From positions 59,792 to 123,791 of the forward strand of contig NZ_KI912466.1 in the NCBI RefSeq assembly GCF_000518645.1: 64,000 bases of DNA. The letters are read 5' to 3'. Below the pieces are notes generated by a model. The model made no database searches and had not been told where the DNA came from. It saw only the letters and a program-made list of their open reading frames with translations. A program made the translations under genes and the position numbers. Shown piece after piece: positions 1 to 10,828 of the stretch. Each line of letters starts with the position of its first letter. Positions within the stretch are counted from its first letter, which is position 1. Source of the stretch: Curvibacter gracilis ATCC BAA-807. Lineage in GTDB: Bacteria; Pseudomonadota; Gammaproteobacteria; Burkholderiales; Burkholderiaceae_C.

Positions 1-71
1 GGCCGCCCCAAGGCGGCCTGCGGCCCCCTCGGGGGGCAGGGAGCGACACGCAGTGCGCAACCGTGGGGGCC
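1..71. other. GC-rich hairpin at window edge
   Basis: Bases 1-18 form a perfect 7-bp stem (GGCCGCC / GGCGGCC) with a CCAA loop, followed by another C-rich/G-rich self-complementary stretch to about base 38. It lies downstream of the leftward transporter gene and may help end its transcript, but no T-tract follows on the minus strand within the window, so a terminator call is not secure. Confidence 0.3.
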
Positions 72-1055
72 TCAATGTTCTTCGTGGGCGATTTGTTGGC
101 GGCTGGCGTAGCGCTGGGCCAGCACGGCACACACCATCAGCTGCATCTGGTGGAACAGCATCAGCGGCAGCACGATGGCCCCCACCGTGCCCGAGGCGAA
201 CAGCACCTTGGCCATGGGCACGCCGCTGGCCAGGCTCTTCTTGGAGCCGCAGAACACGATGGTGATCTCGTCTTCTTTCGAAAAGCCCAGCTTGCGCGCC
301 AGCAAGGTGGTGCAGACCAGGGCCAGCGCCAGGATCACGGCACACACCAGCAGCAGACCCAGGAGCGAGGTGATGGGCATGTCCTTCCAGAGGCCCTGGA
401 TCACGGCTGCGCTGAAGGCCGTGTAGACCACCAGCAGGATGGAACCCTGGTCCACGTACTTGAGCAGGGCGGCGCGCCGCTTCACGAAGTCGCCGATCCA
501 GGGGCGCAGCAGGTGGCCGGCCAGAAAAGGCACCAGCAGTTGCAGCATGATGTGGCCGATGGCGGCCAGCGGATCGCCGCCCGCCGCGTGGCGCTGCAGC
601 AGCAGACCCACCAGCAGCGGGGTGATGAAAATGCCCATCAAGGTGGAGGCCGAGGCGCTGCAGATGGCGGCCGGCATGTTGCCGCGCGCCACCGCCGTGA
701 AGGCGATGGCCGACTGCACGGTGGCCGGCAGGGCGCACAGGAACAGCACGCCCAGGTACAGATCAGGGGTCACCAGCGGCTGCAGCACGGGCCGCAGGGC
801 CCAGCCCAGCAGCGGAAACAGCACGAAGGTGCTGGCCACCACCACCAGGTGCAGGCGCCAGTGGCTGATGCCGGCCAGCACCGCATCGCGCGAAAGCTTG
901 GCCCCGTGCAGAAAGAACAGCAGGCTGACGGCGGCCACGGTGAGCCACTCGAAGCCCTGGGCCACCTGGCCCGAGGCGGGCAGCACGCTGGCCAGCACCA
1001 CGGTGCCCAGGATGGCGAAGGTGTAGTTGTCGGGAATGAATCGGGAACGCGCCAT
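72..1055 (-). CDS. Bile acid:sodium symporter family protein (SBF-like)
   Basis: Encodes a 327-residue, strongly hydrophobic protein with about nine to ten membrane segments, the usual size for the SBF-like (YfeH/ASBT-type) branch of the bile acid:sodium symporter superfamily. Recognisable family stretches are LPATVQSAIAF near residue 110 and FCGSKKSLASG near residue 270, which correspond to the two crossover/ion-binding regions of the fold. The start at 1055 (MARSRFIPDNYT) gives a cytoplasmic N-terminus directly before the first helix. It is divergent to the LysR gene at 1168, with a palindrome between them, so that regulator probably controls it. The substrate cannot be deduced; organic anions or carboxylates are plausible, bile acids themselves unlikely in this organism. 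Confidence 0.9.
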   Translation of the reverse strand: MARSRFIPDNYTFAILGTVVLASVLPASGQVAQGFEWLTVAAVSLLFFLHGAKLSRDAVLAGISHWRLHLVVVASTFVLFPLLGWALRPVLQPLVTPDLYLGVLFLCALPATVQSAIAFTAVARGNMPAAICSASASTLMGIFITPLLVGLLLQRHAAGGDPLAAIGHIMLQLLVPFLAGHLLRPWIGDFVKRRAALLKYVDQGSILLVVYTAFSAAVIQGLWKDMPITSLLGLLLVCAVILALALVCTTLLARKLGFSKEDEITIVFCGSKKSLASGVPMAKVLFASGTVGAIVLPLMLFHQMQLMVCAVLAQRYASRQQIAHEEH

Positions 1056-1127
1056 GCGGCCTCCAAAGGGGTGGGCCCCGCGCCATGCCGGGCCCAGGTG
1101 GGCGATTAAGCCTCAGCCCGATTCAAA

Positions 1128-1145
1128 AGTGAAATGCATTTCACT
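1128..1145. promoter_or_regulatory. 18-bp perfect palindrome, probable LysR operator
   Basis: AGTGAAATGCATTTCACT is a perfect palindrome of 18 bp in the short gap between the divergent transporter (start 1055) and LysR gene (start 1168). LysR-type regulators bind dyad-symmetric sites in exactly this position. It sits about 23 bp upstream of the regulator start, which fits autoregulation. Binding is inferred. Confidence 0.6.
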
Positions 1146-1167
1146 GATGGATTTATTATTCGACCTC

Positions 1168-2076
1168 ATGAATGTCACCCTGCGCCAACTGGAGGTGTTC
1201 CGCTCCGTGGCCCTCACCCGCAACTTCAGCCGCAGCGGCCAGCTGATCGGCCTGACCCAGCCCGCGGTGAGCCGCTGCATCACCGAACTGGAGGGCCAGC
1301 TCGGCCTGAAGTTGCTCAACCGCACCACGCGCGAGGTCGAACTGACCGAGGCCGGCCGCAAGCTGGCCGCCCGCCTGGAACGCGTGCTGGAGGAGCTGGA
1401 CAACACCTTGCTCGACGTGCAGGGCATGGCCACCGAACGCCGGGGCCGGGTGCGCGTGGCCAGCAGCCCCACGCTGTCGGCCAACCTGATGCCAGAATGC
1501 ATCGCGCTGTGCCGGCGCCAGTGGCCCGGCCTGCAACTGACCCTGCTGGACCGCATCCAGCACGACGTGCTGGACAGCGTGCGCTCGGGCGAGGTCGACT
1601 TCGGGGTGGTGATCGACCCCGGCGAGCGCGAAGACCTGCATTGCGAGCCCATCCTGTCCGAGCCCTTCTGCCTGGTGTGCCCGCCCGGGCACGCCCTGGC
1701 GCAGCAGGCCCAGGTGCACTGGCGCGATCTGGCGGGCGAATCCCTGGTGTTGCTGGACCACGCCTCGGGCAGCCGGCGCCTGATCGACCGGGCCCTGGAG
1801 GCCCAGGGGGTGGTGGCCGAAAACGCGCAGGACGTGGGCCACCCCACCACCATCTTCCGCATGGTCGAGGCCGGCCTGGGCCTGTCGGTGGTGCCCGACC
1901 TGGCCCTGCCCCCCGAGGGCCTGAACGGCCTGGCCGTGCGCCCTCTGCTGCCCCGGGTGGACCGCGACATCATGCTGGTGCACCGGCGCAACCGGGCCCT
2001 GTCGCCCCTGGCCCAGGCCGCCTGGGAGCTGATCCGCGACGTGGCCCGGCAGCGCCAGGCCGACACCGGGGGCTGA
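1168..2076 (+). CDS. LysR family transcriptional regulator
   Basis: 302-residue LysR-type regulator. The N-terminal winged helix-turn-helix covers about residues 1-62 (LRQLEVFRSVA ... TQPAVSRCITELE ... LLNRTTREVELT), followed by a linker helix and a periplasmic-binding-protein-like effector domain to the C-terminus. The start is taken at 1168 (MNVTLRQLEVF), which puts the helix-turn-helix at the usual distance from the N-terminus; an in-frame ATG at 1147 would add seven residues. It is divergent to the SBF-like transporter and is the likely regulator of it. The effector is unknown; the effector domain shows no feature that would identify a ligand. Confidence 0.92.
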   Translation: MNVTLRQLEVFRSVALTRNFSRSGQLIGLTQPAVSRCITELEGQLGLKLLNRTTREVELTEAGRKLAARLERVLEELDNTLLDVQGMATERRGRVRVASSPTLSANLMPECIALCRRQWPGLQLTLLDRIQHDVLDSVRSGEVDFGVVIDPGEREDLHCEPILSEPFCLVCPPGHALAQQAQVHWRDLAGESLVLLDHASGSRRLIDRALEAQGVVAENAQDVGHPTTIFRMVEAGLGLSVVPDLALPPEGLNGLAVRPLLPRVDRDIMLVHRRNRALSPLAQAAWELIRDVARQRQADTGG

Positions 2077-3883
<1,807 letters not shown>

Positions 3884-3887
<4 letters not shown>

Positions 3888-4867
3888 AGCGTGAGGATGG
3901 TGCAGCCCGTGGTCTTGCGGGCTTCCAGGTCGCGGTGCGCCTGCTGCACGTCTTCGAGGCGGTAGCGCTGCTCGATGTGGATCTTCACCTGACCGCTGCG
4001 CACCACCTCGAACAGGTCATCGGCCATGGCCTGGTTGCTCTCCCGCGTGGCGATGTGGGTGAACAGGGTCTGGCGCGTGACATACAGCGAGCCCTTGGCG
4101 CCCAGCATGCCGGGGGCGAAGGGCGGCACCGGGCCGGAGGCGTTGCCGAAGCTGGCCATCAGGCCGAAGGGGCGCAGGCAGTCGAGGGATTTGTCCCAGG
4201 TGTCCTTGCCCACCGAGTCGTACACCACCTTGACGCCCTGGCCGCCGGTGATCTCCTTGACGCGGGCCGCGAAATCCTCGGTGCTGTAGTTGATCACGTG
4301 GGCCGCGCCATTCGCCTTGGCCAGCGCGCACTTGGCGTCCGAGCCCGCGGTGCCGATCAGCTGCAGGCCCAGGGCCTTGGCCCATTGGCAGGCGATCAGG
4401 CCGACGCCGCCGGCCGCGGCATGGAACAGCACGAAGTCGCCGGGCTGCAGGCCTTCCACCGGGCGGGTCTTCTTGAGCAGGTACTGGGCGGTGAGGCCCT
4501 TGAGCATCATGGCCGCGCCGGTCTCGAACGAGATGTCGTCGGGCAGCTTGCACACATTGCGCGCCGGCATCACGCGCACTTCAGAGTAGCTGCCCGGCGG
4601 GTTGGCGGCATAGGCGGCACGGTCGCCGGCGCGCAGGTGGGTCACGCCCTCGCCCACCGACTCGACCACGCCCGAGCCTTCCATGCCCAGCTGCAGCGGC
4701 ATGGGGAAGGGGTAGAGGCCGGTGCGCTGGTACACGTCGATGTAGTTCAGGCCCACCGCATGGTGGCGGATGCGGATCTCGCCAGGGCCGGGCTGGCCCA
4801 CTTCCACATCAACGATCTTGAGTTGTTCGGGACCACCAGGCTGGTCAATGCATACGGCGCGGGTCAT
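3884..4867 (-). CDS. NADPH:quinone oxidoreductase (zinc-independent MDR family)
   Basis: 327-residue medium-chain dehydrogenase/reductase of the quinone oxidoreductase (QOR/Qor-like) branch. It has the GroES-like N-terminal half (GLNYIDVYQRTGLYP near residue 39, typical of QOR and lacking the zinc-binding cysteines), then the Rossmann half with AAAGGVG near residue 150. Expected role is one-electron or hydride reduction of quinones with NADPH in the cytosol. The start at 4867 (MTRAVCIDQPGG) gives the family length; the open frame continues upstream but those residues do not look like family sequence. It is upstream of, and coupled to, the NUDIX gene. Confidence 0.93.
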
Positions 4868-5030
4868 GTCATGTCTCCGGTTGCGGGGGGCGAAGGGAAC
4901 GAAGTGGGGGACGGACTCTGCATCCAGCAGCTGCGGCGCAGGCCAAACCGGGCGAAATGGTGCCACGAATTGGCGGGCCGTGCTGGTATCTCGGCGCAAG
5001 GCCAGCGGCCGCACTGTAAAGTGCGCCCCC

Positions 5031-5930
5031 ATGCAACACCGACTCAGCCCCTCGACCATCGCCCTGCTCACTCTGCCGCCCCTGCTGTGGGCGGGCAATG
5101 CCGTGGTGGGCCGCCTGGTGCATGAGCTGGTGCCACCCATGACGCTGAACTTCCTGCGCTGGGCGATCGCTTTCGCCTTGCTGCTGCCGCTGGCGGGCCG
5201 CACCCTGCGCCGCGACAGCCCCCTGTGGGCCCATTGGCGGCGCTACAGCCTGCTGGGCCTGCTGGGCGTGGGCTGCTACAACGCCTTGCAGTACCTGGCG
5301 CTGCAGACCTCCACCCCGATCAACGCCACGCTGGTGGGCTCGAGCATGCCGGTGTGGATGCTGAGCGTGGGCGCGCTGTTTTTCGGCGTGCCGGTGGCAC
5401 GCCAGCAGTTGCTGGGCGCCCTGCTGTCCATCGTGGGCGTGGTGCTGGTGCTGAGCCGCGGCGAATGGGCCCAGCTGATGGCCTTCAAGCTGGTGGCGGG
5501 TGACCTGTTCATGCTGCTGGCCACGATCGCCTGGTCGTTCTACAGCTGGCTGCTGGTGCGCACCACCGAGCCCCCGGGCCTGCGCCAGGACTGGTCGGGT
5601 TTTCTGATTGCGCAGATGGTGTTCGGCCTGGGCTGGTCGGGCCTGTTCGCCGGCGGCGAATGGCTGTTGACCCCTGCCCACATCAGTTGGGGCTGGCCGC
5701 TCCTGGCCGCGCTGGCCTTCATCGCCGTGGGCCCGGCCCTGCTGGCCTACCGCTGCTGGGGCAGCGGCGTGCAGCAGGCCGGCCCTGGGGTGGCGGGCTT
5801 CTTCATCAACCTCACGCCCTTGTTTGCCGCGCTGATGTCCACGCTGTTCCTGGGCGAGCACCCGCACCTGTACCACGCGGTGGCGTTTGGCTTCATCGTG
5901 GGCGGTATCGTGGTGTCGGCCCGGCGTTGA
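5031..5930 (+). CDS. EamA/RhaT family DMT transporter
   Basis: 299-residue membrane protein with ten predicted hydrophobic segments arranged as two EamA repeats, the classic drug/metabolite transporter layout. The first repeat begins PPLLWAGNAVVGRLV near residue 17 and the second ATIAWSFYSWLLVRT near 160. The start at 5031 (MQHRLSPSTIALLTL) puts the first helix at the N-terminus. It probably exports a small metabolite or amino acid. It is divergent to the quinone oxidoreductase gene, with about 160 bp between starts. Confidence 0.92.
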   Translation: MQHRLSPSTIALLTLPPLLWAGNAVVGRLVHELVPPMTLNFLRWAIAFALLLPLAGRTLRRDSPLWAHWRRYSLLGLLGVGCYNALQYLALQTSTPINATLVGSSMPVWMLSVGALFFGVPVARQQLLGALLSIVGVVLVLSRGEWAQLMAFKLVAGDLFMLLATIAWSFYSWLLVRTTEPPGLRQDWSGFLIAQMVFGLGWSGLFAGGEWLLTPAHISWGWPLLAALAFIAVGPALLAYRCWGSGVQQAGPGVAGFFINLTPLFAALMSTLFLGEHPHLYHAVAFGFIVGGIVVSARR

Positions 5931-5936
5931 CCCAAC

Positions 5937-5970
5937 AAAAACGCCCTGCAACCGTGGGCTGCAGGGCGTT
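5937..5970 (-). terminator. Rho-independent terminator of purH
   Basis: An 11-bp perfect stem (arms 5940-5950 and 5960-5970, AACGCCCTGCA) with a 9-base loop. Read on the minus strand it is followed by five T residues (5941-5937), so it ends the leftward purH transcript. On the plus strand it lies 9 bp after the EamA stop but has no T-tract there. Confidence 0.85.
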
Positions 5971-6011
5971 GGGCAGGCGGGGGCCCGAAGGCCCCCCAAC
6001 CCTGCGTGGGA

Positions 6012-7601
6012 TCAATGACGGAAGTGGCGTACGCCGCTGAAGACCATGGCCACGCCGCGCTCGTTGGCGGCGTCGATCACCTCCTGGTCGCGCATCGAGC
6101 CGCCCGGCTGGATGACGCAGGTGGCACCGGCGTCCACCACCACATCGAGGCCGTCGCGGAACGGGAAGAAGGCATCGCTGGCCACGGCCGTGCCTTGCAG
6201 GCTCAGGTTGGCGTGGCCGGCCTTGATGCTGGCGATGCGGGCCGAGTCGAGGCGGCTCATCTGGCCGGCGCCCACACCCATGGTCATGCCGCCCTTGCAG
6301 AAGACGATGGCATTGCTCTTGACGAACTTGGCCACCTTCCAGGCAAACAGCAGGTCTTGCAGTTCTTCGGCCGTGGGTTGCTTGGTGGTGACGACCTTGA
6401 GGTCGGCCAGTTGCAGCTCGTGGTTGTCGGCGCTCTGGATCAGCAGGCCCGAGCCGATGCGCTTCACGTCCATCAGGTTCTGGCCCTTGTCCCAGGCAGT
6501 GGCGCCACCGGCGGGCAGCGCGATCTTCAGGATGCGCACATTGACCTTGGTCTTGAAGACTTCCAGGGCTTCAGGCGTGAAATCGGGCGCCATCAGCACC
6601 TCGACGAACTGCTTGCTGACCTGCTGGGCCGCGGCCGCATCCAGCGTGCGGTTGAAGGCGATGATGCCGCCGAAGGCCGAGGTCGGATCGGTCTGGAAGG
6701 CCTTGCTGTAGGCCTCGAGCGGGCCGCTGCCCACGGCCACGCCGCAGGGGTTGGCGTGCTTGACGATCACGCAGGCCGGCACGTCGAAGCTCTTGACGCA
6801 TTCCCAGGCGGCGTCGGCGTCGGCGATGTTGTTGTAGCTGAGCTCCTTGCCCTGCAGTTGCTCGGCCGTGACCAGCGAGCCCGGTGCGGGGTACAGGTCG
6901 CGGTAGAAGGCGGCCTGCTGGTGCGGGTTCTCGCCGTAGCGCAGGTCTTGCAGCTTGATGAAGCGGCCATTGCTCTGGGCCGGGAACAGCTGCTTGGAGG
7001 GGGTGTTGTTGCCTTCTTCGAAGTTCAGCGCCGACAGGTAGTCGCTGATGGCGCCGTCGTAGTTGCTGATGCGGTTGAAGGCGGCCACCGACAGGCCGAA
7101 GCGGGTCTTGTCGCTGAGCTTGTTGCCGTTGGCCTTGAGCTCGGCCACCACGCCAGCGTACTGCGAGGCGTCGGTCAGCACACCCACGTCCTTCCAGTTC
7201 TTGGCGGCGCTGCGCACCATGGCCGGGCCGCCGATGTCGATGTTCTCGATCGCGTCTTCCAGGGTGCAGCCGGGCTTGGCCACGGTGGCTTCAAACGGGT
7301 ACAGGTTGACCACCAGCAGGTCGATGGTGTCGATGCCATGTGCGGCCAGCGCGGCCATGTGCTCGGGCAGGTCGCGGCGGGCCAGCAGGCCGCCGTGCAC
7401 CTTGGGGTGCAGGGTCTTGACGCGGCCGTCCAGCATCTCGGGGAAGGCCGTGACCTCGGCCACCTCGGTGACCGGCAGGCCTTGTTCGGCCAGCAGCTTG
7501 GCGGTGCCGCCGGTGGAGATCAGTTTGATGCCGAGGGCGTGCAGTTCCCGGGCCAATTCGACGATGCCGGTCTTGTCGGAAACAGAAAGAAGTGCGTTCA
7601 T
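6012..7601 (-). CDS. purH: Bifunctional AICAR formyltransferase/IMP cyclohydrolase PurH
   Basis: 529-residue enzyme for the last two steps of purine synthesis: formylation of AICAR with 10-formyl-THF, then ring closure to IMP. The N-terminal MGS-like IMP cyclohydrolase domain is seen in LLSVSDKTG at the start and STGGTAKLL near residue 32; the larger C-terminal domain is the AICAR transformylase ([16 protein letters not shown]). Start at 7601 ([12 protein letters not shown]) matches the family; length is typical. It is the last gene of the leftward dusB-fis-purH series, 47 bp after fis, and ends at a clear terminator. Confidence 0.98.
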   Translation of the reverse strand: MNALLSVSDKTGIVELARELHALGIKLISTGGTAKLLAEQGLPVTEVAEVTAFPEMLDGRVKTLHPKVHGGLLARRDLPEHMAALAAHGIDTIDLLVVNLYPFEATVAKPGCTLEDAIENIDIGGPAMVRSAAKNWKDVGVLTDASQYAGVVAELKANGNKLSDKTRFGLSVAAFNRISNYDGAISDYLSALNFEEGNNTPSKQLFPAQSNGRFIKLQDLRYGENPHQQAAFYRDLYPAPGSLVTAEQLQGKELSYNNIADADAAWECVKSFDVPACVIVKHANPCGVAVGSGPLEAYSKAFQTDPTSAFGGIIAFNRTLDAAAAQQVSKQFVEVLMAPDFTPEALEVFKTKVNVRILKIALPAGGATAWDKGQNLMDVKRIGSGLLIQSADNHELQLADLKVVTTKQPTAEELQDLLFAWKVAKFVKSNAIVFCKGGMTMGVGAGQMSRLDSARIASIKAGHANLSLQGTAVASDAFFPFRDGLDVVVDAGATCVIQPGGSMRDQEVIDAANERGVAMVFSGVRHFRH

Positions 7602-7648
7602 GCGAGGGTCTTCAGTTTTGGATTTGGATTTGGAAAAGGGGTCGGTCG

Positions 7649-7885
7649 TCACTTGAGCAGTTCGTGCTCGATCAGCTTCTTGCGCAAGGTGTTGCGGTTC
7701 AGGCCCAGCCATTCGGCCGCGCGCGACTGGTTGTGCTCGGCCTGGGCCATCACCACCTCCAGCAGCGGCTTCTCGACCAGGCGGATCAGCATCTCGTGCA
7801 TGCCGTGGGGCTCTTCGCCGTGCAGGTCGCGGAAATACTCCAGCAGGTTGTCACGGACGCAGTCTTCGATGTTCTTGTTGCTCAT
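7649..7885 (-). CDS. fis: Fis family DNA-binding regulator
   Basis: 78-residue Fis-like nucleoid protein. The C-terminal helix-turn-helix ([20 protein letters not shown], residues about 52-71) is the standard Fis/NtrC-type DNA-binding end, and the preceding helices form the dimer core. It bends DNA and modulates rRNA/tRNA and other growth-linked promoters in gammaproteobacteria; in betaproteobacteria the role is presumed similar. Its ATG overlaps the TGA of dusB (ATGA), the conserved dusB-fis linkage that gives strong translational coupling. Confidence 0.95.
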   Translation of the reverse strand: MSNKNIEDCVRDNLLEYFRDLHGEEPHGMHEMLIRLVEKPLLEVVMAQAEHNQSRAAEWLGLNRNTLRKKLIEHELLK

Positions 7886-8934
7886 GCAGCGGTTTCCAGG
7901 GGTTCTTCGTCCTCACCGGCCAGGGGGGCTGCCGGGCTGTCCGGCAAGCGCTCCATGCGGTCTCCCAGGGCGTCGAAATAATCAGCAACAGCGGCCGTCT
8001 GGGCGGCGCTGTCTTCCAAGCCGTTGATGCGGGTGCGGAAGGCCTCGCCGTCGGGCAGGCCTTTCACGTACCAGCCGATGTGCTTGCGGGCCGAGCGCAC
8101 GCCGGTGAACTCACCATACAGCGCGTAGTGGTCTTGCAAGTGCTCCAGCAGCAGTCGGCGCACCTCGGCCACCAGGGGTGGGGCCAACAGGGTGCCGGTG
8201 CTCAGGTAGTGGCCGATCTCGCGGAAGATCCAGGGGCGGCCTTGGGCGGCGCGCCCGATCATCAGGGCATCAGCCCCGGTGTAGGCCAGCACCTCGGCGG
8301 CCTTGTGTGGGCTGTCGATGTCGCCATTGGCCACCACCGGCACCCGCACCGCGGCCTTGACGGCGGCGATGGTGTCGTACTCGGCCTGGCCCTTGTAGCC
8401 CTGCTCGCGGGTGCGGCCGTGCACGGTCAGCATCTGGATGCCGGCCGACTCGAAGGCCCGGGCCAGCACCACGGCGTTCTTGTGCGTCTGGCACCAGCCG
8501 GTGCGCATCTTGAGGGTGACCGGCACACGGTGCGGCAGGCAGGCCTGCACCACGGCCTCGGCGATGGACAGGGCCAGGGCTTCATCCTGCATCAGGGCTG
8601 AGCCAGCCCATTTGTTGCACACCTTCTTGGCCGGGCAGCCCATGTTGATGTCGATGACCTGGGCGCCACGCTCGATGTTGTAGACCGCGGCATCGGCCAT
8701 CATCTGCGGCTCGGTGCCCGCGATCTGCACGGCAATCGGCTCTTTCTCGCCCTCGTGATTGGCGCGGCGGGACGTCTTCAGGGAGTTCCACAAATCACGG
8801 CGCGAGGTCACCATCTCGCTCACCGCGTAGCCCGCGCCCAGCGATTTGCACAGCTGTCGGAAAGGCCGGTCCGTCACCCCCGCCATGGGGGCGACAAACA
8901 GCGTATTTTCAAGCGACAGGTGTCCGATCTGCAT
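7882..8934 (-). CDS. dusB: tRNA-dihydrouridine synthase DusB
   Basis: 350-residue flavoenzyme that reduces specific uridines of tRNA to dihydrouridine with NADPH. TIM-barrel marks are VAPMAGVTDRPFR near residue 15, the catalytic-Cys region NMGCPAKKVCNKWAGSALM near 100, and VNGR-equivalent TVHGRTREQGY near 170; the position upstream of fis is diagnostic for DusB. Start at 8934 (MQIGHLSLENTLF) fits the family; a frame extension upstream to 9006 is not conserved-looking. First gene of the leftward dusB-fis-purH run. Confidence 0.97.
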   Translation of the reverse strand: MQIGHLSLENTLFVAPMAGVTDRPFRQLCKSLGAGYAVSEMVTSRRDLWNSLKTSRRANHEGEKEPIAVQIAGTEPQMMADAAVYNIERGAQVIDINMGCPAKKVCNKWAGSALMQDEALALSIAEAVVQACLPHRVPVTLKMRTGWCQTHKNAVVLARAFESAGIQMLTVHGRTREQGYKGQAEYDTIAAVKAAVRVPVVANGDIDSPHKAAEVLAYTGADALMIGRAAQGRPWIFREIGHYLSTGTLLAPPLVAEVRRLLLEHLQDHYALYGEFTGVRSARKHIGWYVKGLPDGEAFRTRINGLEDSAAQTAAVADYFDALGDRMERLPDSPAAPLAGEDEEPLETAA

Positions 8935-9102
8935 GGGGAAAGCAGGGTGGGCGGGTGAGAGGAGGATGGGGGGCCGTCGGCAACGGCATGCTGAAAAATG
9001 AGGCACGATTGTAGCTGCTCAAAATTTCAGCAATTGAAATGGGCCTCATTGACGCCCGCTGACACCGGTCTGCCAGGGCCGGTCTGCCTATACTGGGCCA
9101 CC

Positions 9103-9573
9103 ATGCAAGCCTGGCTCGACTCTCTGCTCGCCCTTCTGGCGTTGCCCCAATACGGACTGGGCACGCTGTTTGTGGTCTCGTTCATCTCGGCCACCTTGCT
9201 GCCCCTGGGCTCGGAGCCGGCGCTGTTCGGCCTGCTCAAGCTCAACCCCGATCTGTTCTGGCCCGCCATCGCGGTGGCCACCCTGGGCAACACCCTGGGC
9301 GGGGCGCTGGACTGGTGGATGGGCTATGGCGCCCACCGGGTGGCCGACCACTACCACCGATCGCCCCACCACCTGCGCGTGCTGGGCTGGCTGCAGCGCC
9401 TGGGCCCCAAGGCCTGCCTGCTGAGCTGGCTGCCCCTGCTGGGTGACCCGCTGTGCGCGGTGGCCGGCTGGCTGCGCCTGCCCTTCTGGCCGTGCGTGGG
9501 CTGGATGCTGGTGGGCAAGGGCCTGCGTTACCTGGCCATGACCACGGTGCTGATGAAGCTGTTTCCGGGCTGA
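9103..9573 (+). CDS. YqaA family membrane protein (DedA/SNARE-associated type)
   Basis: 156-residue inner-membrane protein of the YqaA/DedA-like group. Early segment FISATLLPLGSEPALFGLL (near residue 25) and GNTLGGALDWWMGY (near 65) are the family signatures, with four to five hydrophobic segments. DedA-superfamily proteins are linked to lipid flipping and membrane homeostasis; the function of YqaA itself is unassigned. It precedes the exosortase gene by 86 bp on the same strand, which may be chance. Start at 9103 (MQAWLDSLLALLALP). Confidence 0.88.
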   Translation: MQAWLDSLLALLALPQYGLGTLFVVSFISATLLPLGSEPALFGLLKLNPDLFWPAIAVATLGNTLGGALDWWMGYGAHRVADHYHRSPHHLRVLGWLQRLGPKACLLSWLPLLGDPLCAVAGWLRLPFWPCVGWMLVGKGLRYLAMTTVLMKLFPG

Positions 9574-9659
9574 CATGCAAGCCCCTGCAGAAGCAATCGC
9601 CTGGGTTACAGTGCCGATCTGAACTGAACTCTTCTCCCTCCTCCAAGAGCGACCTGTCC

Positions 9660-10196
9660 ATGCTGCGTTTCTTCTCGATCTTCCTGGTGCTGTTGGTGGT
9701 GCTGTTCGTGGGCGAACTGACCCCACCGGTGCAACAGTGGCTGATCGTGCCCTGGACGAGCTTTCTGGCCTCTGCCAGCGCCTTTCTGGTACAGGCCGTG
9801 GACACCAACGTGGTCTCTTACGGCAAGGTGCTGCAAAACGCCAAGACGGGCATGGGGGTGTCGATCGAGGCCGGCTGCAATGGCGTGGAGGCCTGCCTGA
9901 TCCTGCTGGCGGCCCTGACGGCCTACCCGGCGCGCTGGCGCTACAAGCTGGTCGGCATCGGCATCGGCTTTGTGGCCATCCAGTTGGTGAACCTGGTGCG
10001 CATCATCACCTTGTTCTACCTCGCGGGCTGGAACGCCCAGGCCTTCGAATTTGCCCACCTGTATTTGTGGCAGGCCCTGATCATGCTGGACGTGGTGGTG
10101 GTGTGGCTGGTCTGGATGCGCTGGGTGGCGCGCCAGGACTTCCGCCGCGAACACCTGCAGGCCCATGCCGGGACCGCTAGCGGGGCCGCCTCATGA
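9660..10196 (+). CDS. xrtH: Exosortase H (XrtH)
   Basis: 178-residue multi-pass membrane cysteine protease/transpeptidase. The exosortase triad is visible: Cys73 in EAGCNGVEAC, Arg114 in NLVRI, and His133 in EFAHLYLWQ, each in the family's spacing. The short length and motif style fit XrtH, the exosortase that in Comamonadaceae-type genomes processes proteins with IPTLxxWG C-terminal sorting signals. No gene in this window carries such a signal, so targets lie elsewhere. Its stop overlaps the start of the next gene (ATGA), indicating a tight two-gene unit. Confidence 0.87.
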   Translation: MLRFFSIFLVLLVVLFVGELTPPVQQWLIVPWTSFLASASAFLVQAVDTNVVSYGKVLQNAKTGMGVSIEAGCNGVEACLILLAALTAYPARWRYKLVGIGIGFVAIQLVNLVRIITLFYLAGWNAQAFEFAHLYLWQALIMLDVVVVWLVWMRWVARQDFRREHLQAHAGTASGAAS

Positions 10197-10801
10197 AGCG
10201 GGCTTCGCACAGCGTCATCAGCGGCTTTTTTCTGCGCGCCATCCTGTGGCTGGTGCCCTGCCTGGCGCTTTGGTACCTGGGCCGCAACTACGTGGCTGTG
10301 GCACCGGCCTGGCTGGCCGAATGGGCCATGAAAGCCGTGTTTCCGTTCTGGGCCCATGGCTCGGAGCTGCATGGCACCCAGCAGGTGCTGCTGACCGGGC
10401 TCACGGTGAAGATGCCCGGCGGCCGACTGGCCGATGTGGCGCCCGAGGCCAACGTGCTGACCTATGCCTATGGCATTCCGCTGCTGGCGGCCTTGTTCCT
10501 GGCCGTGCGGGCCAAGGGCTGGTGGTGGAAGATCCCGGTGGGCGCTGTGGCCCTGCTGCCCTTTCAGGCCTGGGGGGTGTGCTTCACCTGGCTGCTGCAG
10601 GTGGCGGTGCAGGCCGGCGAGGCCACACGCGCCCAGACCCGGTTTGATGCCTTCGATGTGAACCTGATCGGCGCGGCCTACCAGATCGGCTTTCTGCTGC
10701 TGCCCACGCTGGCGCCCATCCTGGTCTGGCTGGCGCTGGACCGGCGCCTGATCCAGCAAGTGCTGGTGGAAGGCGCCTTGAGTGCAGGCGACCAGGACTG
10801 A
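10193..10801 (+). CDS. Exosortase H-associated membrane protein
   Basis: 202-residue membrane protein with four hydrophobic segments (about residues 10-30, 95-110, 115-140, 165-190) and an intervening non-membrane stretch of about 60 residues. It starts inside the xrtH stop codon. Small membrane partners encoded directly after xrtH are a known feature of this exosortase type; the molecular role is unknown, but assembly or gating of the protease is a reasonable guess. It is convergent with the flagellin gene, with only 27 bp between stops and no obvious terminator. Confidence 0.75.
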   Translation: MKRASHSVISGFFLRAILWLVPCLALWYLGRNYVAVAPAWLAEWAMKAVFPFWAHGSELHGTQQVLLTGLTVKMPGGRLADVAPEANVLTYAYGIPLLAALFLAVRAKGWWWKIPVGAVALLPFQAWGVCFTWLLQVAVQAGEATRAQTRFDAFDVNLIGAAYQIGFLLLPTLAPILVWLALDRRLIQQVLVEGALSAGDQD

Positions 10802-10828
10802 AGGCCGCCTGGTCTGCGCCCTTCGTCC

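Noticed and set aside
63-1109. Long plus-strand frame over the SBF-like transporter
   Set aside because: His/Gln-rich translation typical of the complement of GC-rich coding DNA; the minus-strand frame has clear family motifs.
5937-5970. Terminator for the rightward EamA gene
   Set aside because: The T-tract is only on the minus strand, so it is assigned to purH; some action on the plus strand cannot be excluded.
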